From Arenicellales bacterium (GTDB lineage: Bacteria > Pseudomonadota > Gammaproteobacteria > BMS3Bbin11): 5,049 nt of DNA. The stretch covers positions 1 through 5,049 of the forward strand of contig JARFQC010000224.1 of NCBI GenBank assembly GCA_029287965.1, given 5' to 3'. This document shows, one piece after another, positions 1-5,049 of the stretch. The translations under genes and the position numbers were made by a program. The notes beneath the pieces were generated by a model that had not been told where the DNA came from, searched no databases, and saw only the letters and a list, made by a program, of their open reading frames with translations. Every line of letters begins with the position of its first letter. Position 1 is the stretch's first letter.

Positions 1-956
1 CCGCGCGGGGTGCGCATGATGAAGCCCTGCTGGATCAGGTAGGGTTCGATGACGTCTTCAAGCGTGTCGCGCTCTTCGCTTAATGCGGCAGCGAGATTGT
101 CGACCCCGACCGGGCCACCGTCGAACTTCTGCACGATTGCCGAGAGCAGCCGACGGTCCATCTCGTCAAGGCCATGTTCATCGACTTCGAGCATGTCCAG
201 CGCCGAACGGGCAATGCCTTCCTCGATGAGCCCGTTCCCTTTTACCTCGGCGTAATCACGTACCCGCCGCAGCAGCCGGTTGGCGATCCGCGGCGTGCCG
301 CGCGAGCGCCGGGCTATCTCCCTGACACCATCAGCCTCAGTTCCGACTTCCAGGATGTCTGCCGAACGCTGGACGATGTCGCCGAGCTGCCCGATATCGT
401 AGAACTCGAGCCGCTGGACGATGCCAAAACGGTCGCGCAAGGGCGAAGTCAGCAGGCCGGCCCGGGTTGTCGCACCGATAAGTGTGAATGGCGGCAGGCT
501 CAGCTTAATCGAGCGCGCCGCCGGTCCTTCACCGATGACGATATCCAGCTCGTAGTCCTCCAGCGCCGGATAGAGAATCTCCTCGATGGCAGGACTGAGG
601 CGATGTATTTCGTCGACAAACAGCACATCACCCTCTTCCAGGTTGGTCAGCATGGCGGCGAGGTCGCCCGCCTTTTCCAGCACCGGCCCGGACGTCTGGT
701 GCAGCTTGCCTTTCATTTCGATGGAAATAATATGCGCCAGGGTGGTCTTGCCCAGCCCCGGGGGCCCGAACAGCAGCACGTGATCAAGCGCCTCGCCGCG
801 CTTGCGGGCGGCGCTGATGAATATTTCCAGCTGCTCGTGAATCTTGGGCTGGCCGACGAATTCTTCCAGGGTTTTGGGTCGCAGCGCCTTGTCGAAGGCC
901 TTCTCGCCAGTGTCTTCACGGGTTTCCGGTGAAATGAGGCGATCGGTCTCTATCAT
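1..956 (-). CDS. ruvB: RuvB, Holliday-junction branch-migration ATPase (3' end outside window)
   Basis: RuvB is the AAA+ motor that assembles as hexamers on either side of a RuvA-bound Holliday junction and pumps DNA through it. 318 complete codons are visible. The family is usually about 335-350 residues, so only a short C-terminal tail is missing and no stop is seen. Motifs in order: Walker [10 protein letters not shown] at residues 64-72; Walker B with DEIH at 115-118; sensor 1 GATTR at 161-165; arginine-finger segment SPLRDRFG at 171-178; sensor 2 region [13 protein letters not shown] at 219-231; and the winged-helix end with EPYLIQQGF at about 304-312. The start ATG overlaps the ruvA stop as ATGA and has a strong AGGAGG six bases upstream, so the start is firm. 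Residues 76-88 ([13 protein letters not shown]) differ from the usual IIANEMG-type sequence, although all catalytic motifs are intact. Identification is very secure. Confidence 0.98.
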   Translation of the reverse strand, partial: MIETDRLISPETREDTGEKAFDKALRPKTLEEFVGQPKIHEQLEIFISAARKRGEALDHVLLFGPPGLGKTTLAHIISIEMKGKLHQTSGPVLEKAGDLAAMLTNLEEGDVLFVDEIHRLSPAIEEILYPALEDYELDIVIGEGPAARSIKLSLPPFTLIGATTRAGLLTSPLRDRFGIVQRLEFYDIGQLGDIVQRSADILEVGTEADGVREIARRSRGTPRIANRLLRRVRDYAEVKGNGLIEEGIARSALDMLEVDEHGLDEMDRRLLSAIVQKFDGGPVGVDNLAAALSEERDTLEDVIEPYLIQQGFIMRTPR

Positions 957-1552
957 CTTGTGCCTCCTGACAGACTCTGCAGGGCCAGCCGGATCAGTGC
1001 TTCACTGGTGCTGGCCTGGTCCGCCAGCTGGCCGATGACCTTCTCGGCTGCCTGTGACTTGTAGCCCAGCGCGGTCAACGCACTGATCGCATCGTTGCGC
1101 GCTTCCTCGCTGTCATCCTTCGCCACCGCTTCAGCCCCGGCATCGAGACCGGGCATGGGCTTGTCACGCAGCTCCAGGATCACGCGTTCGGCCGTTTTGC
1201 GCCCTATGCCGGGCACCTTGATGAGACGCGCCACGTTGTCGCTATTGATGCAGCGGCTGAATTCCTGCACCGACAAGCCGGACAGGATAGCCAGCGCGAC
1301 GCGCGGGCCGATACCGCTGACACGCAGCAGCATGCGAAACAGGTCACGCTGCTGCAGGGAACTGAAGCCGAACAGCAACTGGGCATCTTCGCGCACGACG
1401 AGGTGCGTCAGCAGGGTCAGGCTGCTGCCTTCGTCGGGCAGTTCGTAGAAAGTGGCCATCGGGGCTTCGAGCTCGTAGCCCACGCCCTGCACATCCAGCA
1501 GCAATGCCGGAGGCTGCTTGGCCAGCAGAATACCTGTCAGCTGGCCGATCAC
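953..1552 (-). CDS. ruvA: RuvA, Holliday-junction DNA-binding subunit
   Basis: RuvA forms tetramers that hold the Holliday junction in an open planar form and load RuvB rings. The protein is 199 residues, close to the roughly 203 of E. coli. Domain I (1-62) begins [10 protein letters not shown], and the acidic pin pair E55-D56 falls at the same numbers as in E. coli. Domain II carries two helix-hairpin-helix motifs, [13 protein letters not shown] (78-90) and [13 protein letters not shown] (113-125). An acidic, flexible linker (about 135-150) leads to the RuvB-contacting C-terminal domain (about 151-199). The frame stays open upstream into ruvC, but the conserved N-terminus begins at GTG, so I place the start at 1552. 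This GTG overlaps the ruvC stop as GTGA. Only a modest GCAGGG lies upstream, so translation probably depends on ribosomes finishing ruvC. The stop overlaps the ruvB start as ATGA. Confidence 0.97.
   Translation of the reverse strand: MIGQLTGILLAKQPPALLLDVQGVGYELEAPMATFYELPDEGSSLTLLTHLVVREDAQLLFGFSSLQQRDLFRMLLRVSGIGPRVALAILSGLSVQEFSRCINSDNVARLIKVPGIGRKTAERVILELRDKPMPGLDAGAEAVAKDDSEEARNDAISALTALGYKSQAAEKVIGQLADQASTSEALIRLALQSLSGGTR
963..968 (-). promoter_or_regulatory. Ribosome binding site of ruvB
   Basis: The minus strand reads AGGAGG here, followed by the six-base spacer CACAAG and the ruvB ATG. It lies inside the last codons of ruvA. Together with the ATGA stop/start overlap, it fixes the ruvB start and suggests coupled translation of ruvA and ruvB. 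Confidence 0.85.
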
Positions 1553-2046
1553 TGCTGCATGCCCTGCCTGAGCCGGTGACGGGTTTCGAGGGTATGGCTG
1601 TGGCAGATCGCACAGGCGAGCGCGTCGGCGGCATCGGCCTGCGGCGCACCGCCCAGTGACAGAATGGAACGCACCATGTGCTGCACCTGCGACTTGTCGG
1701 CCTGGCCGTAGCCGACTACCGATTTTTTTATCTCGAGTGCAGAGTATTCGCTGACAGCAAGGTTGTTGTCGACGGCCGCACAAATGGCTGCACCGCGTGC
1801 CTGCCCAAGCACCAGTGCGGAGCGTGCATTGCGCGCCATGAAGACCTGTTCGATGGCAAACACGTCAGGCCGGTTCTGGTCGATCAGCTCGACGACACCG
1901 CTGAAGATGGTCTTCAGCCGCTGAGGCAGGGCTTCGTCCTTCATGCGTATGCAACCGCTGGTGACGTATGACAATTGACCGTCGACGATGTCAACGACAC
2001 CGAATCCGGTGGTGAGGGAGCCCGGGTCAATGCCGAGTATGCGCAT
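1549..2046 (-). CDS. ruvC: RuvC, Holliday-junction resolvase (crossover junction endodeoxyribonuclease)
   Basis: RuvC is the dimeric RNase H-fold nuclease that nicks two opposing strands of a Holliday junction within the RuvABC complex. The protein is 165 residues, slightly shorter than the 173 of E. coli. The four catalytic acids are all present at E. coli numbering: D7 in ILGIDPGS, E66 in AIEQVF, and D138 and D141 in [15 protein letters not shown]69, next to the active site, and K118 in QADKSQ are also kept. The start ATG is fixed by the conserved N-terminus and by an in-frame TAA three codons upstream. No strong Shine-Dalgarno sequence is visible, only a distant GGGA. The missing residues relative to E. 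coli are at the C-terminus, where the gene ends in the GTGA overlap with ruvA. The enzyme looks fully functional. Confidence 0.98.
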   Translation of the reverse strand: MRILGIDPGSLTTGFGVVDIVDGQLSYVTSGCIRMKDEALPQRLKTIFSGVVELIDQNRPDVFAIEQVFMARNARSALVLGQARGAAICAAVDNNLAVSEYSALEIKKSVVGYGQADKSQVQHMVRSILSLGGAPQADAADALACAICHSHTLETRHRLRQGMQQ

Positions 2047-2180
2047 GACCGGTTAACACATCCCAGCAGGCTGGCGTTCGTTAAGGTGGTCCGGAGACGG
2101 CACCGGAATCCGCAAGGTCGCACCGGAACCCGCTGTAGATGGGATTGCTCGTATGTACCGGACAGGATACCTGAAGACCA
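2047..2180 (-). other. Spacer between yebC and ruvC
   Basis: This 134-bp gap is the only sizeable break in the leftward cluster. It contains two near-identical 13-mers 20 bases apart (2101-2133), a small bulged hairpin (2085-2104: GGTG and CCG pairing with CACC and CGG around a GAGA loop), and a short inverted repeat CCAGC-AG-GCTGG (2063-2074). None is followed by a T-run on the minus strand, so no intrinsic terminator is supported. I see no clear -35/-10 pair. Readthrough from yebC into ruvC is therefore plausible, and an internal ruvCAB promoter cannot be excluded. Confidence 0.5.
2101..2133. repeat. Short direct repeat, two 13-bp copies at 20-bp period
   Basis: CACCGGAATCCGC (2101-2113) recurs as CACCGGAACCCGC (2121-2133) with one mismatch, separated by AAGGTCG. 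It lies in the non-coding gap between yebC and ruvC. It may be a paired protein-binding site or a chance duplication, and no function can be assigned. Confidence 0.4.
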
Positions 2181-2930
<750 letters not shown>

Positions 2931-2935
2931 AGGGT

Positions 2936-2940
2936 CTCCT
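2936..2940 (-). promoter_or_regulatory. Ribosome binding site of yebC
   Basis: The minus strand reads GCAGGAGACCCTATG, placing AGGAG five bases before the yebC ATG. It agrees with the start chosen from the conserved [11 protein letters not shown]-terminus. Confidence 0.8.
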
Positions 2941-2956
2941 GCCTGAAAATCCGGAA

Positions 2957-2983
2957 AATTTAATCACGCCGAGTCTATCACAA
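2957..2983 (-). promoter_or_regulatory. Candidate sigma-70-type promoter for yebC-ruvCAB
   Basis: On the minus strand, TTGTGA (2983-2978) could serve as a -35 box and TAAATT (2962-2957) as a -10 box. Each matches consensus at four of six positions, with a short 15-bp spacer. The stretch is the only clearly AT-rich patch just upstream of yebC and would give a 5' leader of roughly 20 bases. The match is weak. Position relative to the first gene of the cluster is the main argument. Confidence 0.3.
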
Positions 2984-3151
2984 ACTTTGCCCTGCACTGC
3001 CTCCTGACGGGCGCCCGCTACATCAAAGCTGGTGCACTGTACATGCGCGACTTCGTTCATGCCTGGGCGGCCCTGTGACAGTTCGCCTGCCCGTGCACGG
3101 CAGTTTGCCGAGCAGAAAACGGGCTGTGCGCACTACTCAGCCAATACGCTT

Positions 3152-3168
3152 GATTTGTAAGGCAAATC
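3152..3168. promoter_or_regulatory. Spaced inverted repeat GATTTG-N5-CAAATC, possible operator
   Basis: GATTTG (3152-3157) and CAAATC (3163-3168) are perfect inverted copies around TAAGG. This gives a 17-bp dyad of a size typical for a dimeric regulator site. It lies about 35-50 bp upstream of the TATCAT -10 candidate for the rightward genes and about 220 bp from yebC. No known regulator consensus is recognised, and a chance occurrence is possible. Confidence 0.25.
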
Positions 3169-3201
3169 GGAAACACGCTTCTCTCCGCTTCCTATGCGCA
3201 G

Positions 3202-3207
3202 TATCAT
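3202..3207 (+). promoter_or_regulatory. Candidate -10 box for the small-gene pair
   Basis: TATCAT matches the TATAAT consensus at five of six positions. At 17-bp spacing the upstream hexamer is TTCTCT, a poor -35, so any promoter here would be weak or activator-dependent. If it is used, transcription would begin after the in-frame ATG at 3194. That would support the downstream ATG at 3257 as the real start. Confidence 0.22.
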
Positions 3208-3256
3208 TAACTGTTCCATTCAACCGGCGTTCGCCGCACACCCCGCAGAGCTGACC

Positions 3257-3550
3257 ATGAGCGATAACAAACCAGGCAAGGAAGAGCAGTTACTCATCGC
3301 CGTCAAGGAAACCCTGACCGCGATTGCCAAGGACACTTATACCCCGCCCGAACTCTCCCATCCGCTGTCGATGGAGACGATCAACCAGATCCGGGAATGT
3401 TTCGGCATGGTCGTGAAGCGTCAGCAGGAACTAGCGGCCGCGCGCGGTGTGGAGTTTAATGATCGTCCCCGCTACGTCGATGAACCGAGCGACACCTTCA
3501 TCGTTTCGCTGGACGATTTCCGCGAGTCCACGAGTAAAAAGGAGGATTGA
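3257..3550 (+). CDS. Small uncharacterised protein, 97 residues
   Basis: I do not recognise a characterised family. The protein is soluble-looking, with no signal peptide or membrane segment. An N-terminal helix-prone, charged part (about 5-26, EEQLLIAVKETLTAIAKD) is followed by a proline-containing turn (TPPELSHPLS, 30-39). A second helical region follows (40-63, with IRECFGMVVKRQQEL), then an acidic tail containing RPRYVDEPSDTFIVSLDDF (70-88). The frame is open from an upstream ATG at 3194, but that start has no ribosome site and adds 21 residues unlike the rest. I prefer the ATG at 3257, which has a modest CAGAG six bases upstream and gives a typical hydrophilic N-terminus. The gene ends one base before the next gene, whose Shine-Dalgarno sequence lies in its last codons. 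The two are almost certainly one operon. Function unknown. Confidence 0.8.
   Translation: MSDNKPGKEEQLLIAVKETLTAIAKDTYTPPELSHPLSMETINQIRECFGMVVKRQQELAAARGVEFNDRPRYVDEPSDTFIVSLDDFRESTSKKED
3539..3545 (+). promoter_or_regulatory. Strong ribosome binding site for the 79-residue protein
   Basis: AAGGAGG is followed by the six-base spacer ATTGAC and the ATG at 3552. It is a near-perfect Shine-Dalgarno sequence embedded in the last codons of the preceding gene. It decides the start: the frame is also open from an ATG at 3447, but that would overlap the upstream gene by about 100 bases with no support. Confidence 0.85.
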
Positions 3551-3551
3551 C

Positions 3552-3791
3552 ATGCCTTACTACGTCTTCCGCATCAACGAATCGGCCGGCGCCCTGGTCA
3601 AGAACCTCGAATTGATCGAGACCTTCGAAAAGTTCCGCGATGCCAAGCTGTTCGCGCAGGAACAGCGCGCCAGTGCCGAAGTCGGTGACATGTCCATGAT
3701 CAAGGTCATGTTTGCCGACAACCAGCTGTCAGCCGAAGAACAGCTGATGGAGAAGCGCGAAAAACCGGTAGTGATGGAGTGGGAGAAGTAG
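3552..3791 (+). CDS. Small uncharacterised protein, 79 residues
   Basis: The start is fixed by an excellent AAGGAGG six bases upstream, one base after the previous stop. The protein begins MPYYVFRI, a beta-strand-like opening. It continues with NLELIETFEKFRDAKLFAQE (18-37, an amphipathic helix), then MIKVMFADNQLSAEEQLMEK (49-68, strand then helix), and ends KPVVMEWEK. This alternating strand-helix pattern suggests a small alpha/beta fold. There is no membrane segment, signal peptide, metal-binding cysteine or recognised DNA-binding motif. I have an unverified impression that similar short proteins occur as conserved hypotheticals in other proteobacteria. It is probably co-expressed with the 97-residue protein and may be its partner. 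The REP-like doublet begins 20 bases after the stop. Function unknown. Confidence 0.85.
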   Translation: MPYYVFRINESAGALVKNLELIETFEKFRDAKLFAQEQRASAEVGDMSMIKVMFADNQLSAEEQLMEKREKPVVMEWEK

Positions 3792-3811
3792 CCCGACTTT
3801 CATCTGCCCAC

Positions 3812-3838
3812 TGTAGGAGCCGCGACCCCGTCGCGAAT
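3812..3838 (+). repeat. Left REP unit of the doublet
   Basis: The unit consists of the head TGTAGGAGC (3812-3820), a perfect 6-bp stem CGCGAC/GTCGCG around a CCC loop (3821-3835), and AAT. The GTAG tetranucleotide at 3813-3816 is the typical REP 5' signature. Confidence 0.8.
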
Positions 3839-3854
3839 TTAACGGCATACCTAC

Positions 3855-3860
3855 TATAGT
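3855..3860 (+). promoter_or_regulatory. Candidate -10 box for ygiQ inside the REP spacer
   Basis: TATAGT in the spacer of the repeat doublet matches TATAAT at five of six positions. No acceptable -35 hexamer lies 16-18 bp upstream, because that sequence belongs to the left REP stem. If it is used, the ygiQ transcript would start within the right REP unit with a leader of about 30 bases. The support is weak. Confidence 0.2.
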
Positions 3861-3861
3861 G

Positions 3862-3888
3862 ATTCGCGGCGAGGCCGCCGCTCCTACA
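3862..3888 (-). repeat. Right REP unit of the doublet (inverted)
   Basis: Read on the minus strand from 3888, it shows the same TGTAGGAGC head, then a 5-bp stem GCGGC/GCCGC around a CTC loop with a G-G mismatch at the base, then AAT. It differs from the left unit at four positions, two of which form a compensated base pair. Confidence 0.8.
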
Positions 3889-3895
3889 AACCCTT

Positions 3896-5049
3896 ATGCA
3901 AACCGCACCCGACCTTTTCTCCCACCGCCCCTACTGGGCGCACCGCTTCGGTACTGCACCGGTACTGCCGATGTCACGCAGGGAGATGGACGACCTGGGC
4001 TGGGACAGCTGCGATATCATCATCGTCACCGGCGATGCCTACGTAGACCACCCGAGTTTCGGCATGGCGCTGATCGGCCGGCTGCTGGAATCGCAGGGCT
4101 TCCGGGTCGGCATCATTGCCCAGCCGGACTGGCAGGATGCTTCGGCATTCAAACAACTGGGCAAACCCAACCTGTTCTTCGGCATCACTGCCGGTAACAT
4201 GGACTCGATGGTCAACCGCTATACCTCAGACCGCCGTATCCGCAGCGATGATGCCTACACGCCTGAAGGCGAACCCGGCAAACGACCCGACCGCTCTGTG
4301 CTCGTGTATGCCCAGCGGGCACGCGAGGCATACAAGGATTCAACCATTATCATTGGCGGCATCGAGGCCAGCCTGCGCCGCATCGCCCACTACGATTACT
4401 GGTCGGACAAGGTGCGCCGCTCTTGCCTGCCTGATGCCAAGGCTGACATGCTGTTGTTCGGCAACGCGGAGCGAGCCATCGTCGACATCGCACACCGGCT
4501 TGCAGCAGGCGATTCAATCCGCGACATCCGGGATGTGCGCGGCACGGCGTACATGACCGCATCCGTACCGGAAGACTGGACGATTATCGACTCCACGCAG
4601 GTTGATAGTCCGGGAAAGATAGATCACCACCCCGACCCCTATGCCAGCCAGCCCGGTTGTGAGCAGAAACAGGACAGCATGGGAAAAGATAACCAGCAGG
4701 TCGTTACACTGCATAAGCGGCCGCGCGGGCTGGACCGGTCACGATCGGTCATCCGGCTACCGTCCTACGAACAGGTCAAAGGCGACAAGGTCCTGTATGC
4801 CCACACCTCGCGGGTATTTCACCTTGAAACCAACCCGGGCAACGCGCGTGCAATGGTGCAACGACACGGCAATCGCGATGTGTGGCTAAACCCGCCGCCA
4901 TTGCCCCTGACCACGCAGGAACTCGACCGGGTCTACGAATTCCCCTACACGCGCAAACCGCACCCGAGTTATGGCGAAGCAAAAATGCCAGCCTGGGAGA
5001 TGATCCGCTTCTCGGTCAACATCATGCGCGGCTGCTTCGGCGGCTGCAC
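3896..5049 (+). CDS. ygiQ: YgiQ family radical SAM protein (3' end outside window)
   Basis: 384 complete codons are visible. They match the N-terminal half of E. coli YgiQ (UPF0313), a protein of roughly 700 or more residues whose substrate is unknown. Conserved blocks include [20 protein letters not shown] (34-53), [13 protein letters not shown] (67-79), [17 protein letters not shown] (89-105), [18 protein letters not shown] (154-171) and [13 protein letters not shown] (294-306). The window ends in [12 protein letters not shown] (373-384). C380 and C384 are the first two cysteines of the family's CX3CX2C motif, which binds the 4Fe-4S cluster that cleaves S-adenosylmethionine. The third cysteine lies just beyond the edge. 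Residues about 245-283 form a hydrophilic, poorly conserved linker. The start is forced: an in-frame TGA lies at 3860-3862 and no ATG, GTG or TTG occurs between it and this ATG, while homology begins at once ([11 protein letters not shown]). No Shine-Dalgarno sequence is visible, and a REP doublet ends seven bases upstream. The domain order beyond 384 cannot be seen. Confidence 0.96.
   Translation, partial: MQTAPDLFSHRPYWAHRFGTAPVLPMSRREMDDLGWDSCDIIIVTGDAYVDHPSFGMALIGRLLESQGFRVGIIAQPDWQDASAFKQLGKPNLFFGITAGNMDSMVNRYTSDRRIRSDDAYTPEGEPGKRPDRSVLVYAQRAREAYKDSTIIIGGIEASLRRIAHYDYWSDKVRRSCLPDAKADMLLFGNAERAIVDIAHRLAAGDSIRDIRDVRGTAYMTASVPEDWTIIDSTQVDSPGKIDHHPDPYASQPGCEQKQDSMGKDNQQVVTLHKRPRGLDRSRSVIRLPSYEQVKGDKVLYAHTSRVFHLETNPGNARAMVQRHGNRDVWLNPPPLPLTTQELDRVYEFPYTRKPHPSYGEAKMPAWEMIRFSVNIMRGCFGGC

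Larger units (their letters stand above)
2931..3256. other. Divergent intergenic region with no convincing gene
   Basis: This 326-bp stretch separates leftward yebC from the rightward small-gene pair. I find no ORF here with a usable ribosome site; the longest ATG-started frame wholly inside it that I examined, at 3043, stops after ten codons. The stretch is rich in short perfect palindromes: CGGGCGCCCG (3008-3017), GTGCAC (3032-3037), CCGTGCACGG (3091-3100) and GTGCGCAC (3126-3133). It also holds the spaced inverted repeat at 3152-3168. CTGCC-CGTGCAC-GGCAG followed by TTTG (3088-3107) resembles a weak hairpin but lacks a proper T-run. The region presumably carries promoters for both directions. 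I see no recognisable riboswitch or small-RNA signature. Confidence 0.6.
3812..3888. repeat. REPIN/BIME-like doublet: two REP-type units in inverted orientation
   Basis: Two 27-nt units face each other across a 23-nt spacer. Reading each from its outer end, both start TGTAGGAGC and finish GCGAAT, and they agree at 23 of 27 positions. Each has a GTAG head followed by a GC-rich hairpin: CGCGAC-CCC-GTCGCG in the left unit, and GCGGC-CTC-GCCGC in the right unit read on the minus strand. Stem position 14/20 is A-T in one unit and G-C in the other, a compensatory change that preserves pairing. These are the hallmarks of extragenic REP sequences mobilised by RAYT (TnpA-REP) transposases and known from Pseudomonas, Stenotrophomonas and others. 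No RAYT gene is in the window. The element starts 20 bases after the 79-residue gene and ends seven bases before the ygiQ ATG. It may stabilise or end the upstream mRNA and structure the ygiQ leader. Confidence 0.88.

Noticed and set aside
174..932. Long plus-strand open frame of 252 codons opposite ruvB
   Set aside because: It is antisense to a clear ruvB with intact AAA+ motifs. GC-rich coding DNA commonly leaves an open opposite frame, and the product shows no recognisable motif.
2085..2104. Hairpin downstream of yebC as a possible terminator
   Set aside because: The seven-base-pair stem has a two-base bulge and is not followed by a T-run on the minus strand.
3043..3075. Ten-codon open frame in the intergenic region
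   Set aside because: It has no Shine-Dalgarno sequence, is very short and has no coding signal.
3088..3107. Possible intrinsic terminator, CTGCC-CGTGCAC-GGCAG followed by TTTG
   Set aside because: The stem is only five base pairs and the T-run is three bases. The region lies upstream of divergent genes, where no terminator is needed.
3211..3226. LexA-like site CTGT-N8-ACCG upstream of the small-gene pair
   Set aside because: One conserved base of the CTGT-N8-ACAG consensus is wrong and the centre lacks the usual alternating AT pattern. Such a match is expected by chance.
3257..3791. Toxin-antitoxin reading of the small-gene pair
   Set aside because: The size and spacing fit, but neither protein shows a known toxin fold motif, DNA-binding motif or catalytic residues. 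The label would be a guess.

Overview
The window reads as chromosomal DNA of a GC-rich gammaproteobacterium. RuvA, RuvB, RuvC, YebC and YgiQ all align by memory with their E. coli counterparts over their visible length, often with the same residue numbers for catalytic sites. The repeat beside ygiQ resembles the REP sequences of Pseudomonas and relatives. I cannot name the genus. The gene content is mostly housekeeping, and I see no mobile genes, phage genes, CRISPR array, tRNA or rRNA.

Layout. Positions 1-2930 are one minus-strand cluster, transcribed leftward in the order yebC, ruvC, ruvA, ruvB. YebC is a translation or transcription accessory factor. RuvC, RuvA and RuvB form the Holliday-junction resolvasome. 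ruvC/ruvA overlap by four bases (GTGA) and ruvA/ruvB by four bases (ATGA), which points to translational coupling. A 134-bp gap separates yebC from ruvC. ruvB runs off the left edge before its stop.

Positions 2931-3256 form a divergent intergenic region without a convincing gene. It holds the likely yebC promoter, several short palindromes and a weak candidate promoter for the rightward genes. Positions 3257-3791 hold two tightly spaced plus-strand genes for small proteins of 97 and 79 residues. I do not recognise a function for either. They look like real, co-translated genes.

Positions 3812-3888 hold the most interesting non-coding element: two 27-nt REP-like units in inverted orientation (a REPIN/BIME-like doublet). 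Each unit carries a GTAG head and a GC-rich hairpin, and the two stems differ by a compensatory base-pair change. The element ends only seven bases before the start codon of ygiQ. That gene encodes a radical-SAM protein of unknown function (UPF0313/YgiQ family) and is cut by the right edge inside its iron-sulfur-cluster cysteine motif. ygiQ has no visible Shine-Dalgarno sequence, so the repeat effectively is its 5' leader.

I found no undescribed multi-gene system. The points worth a second look are the repeat doublet at the ygiQ start and the unexplained small-gene pair.
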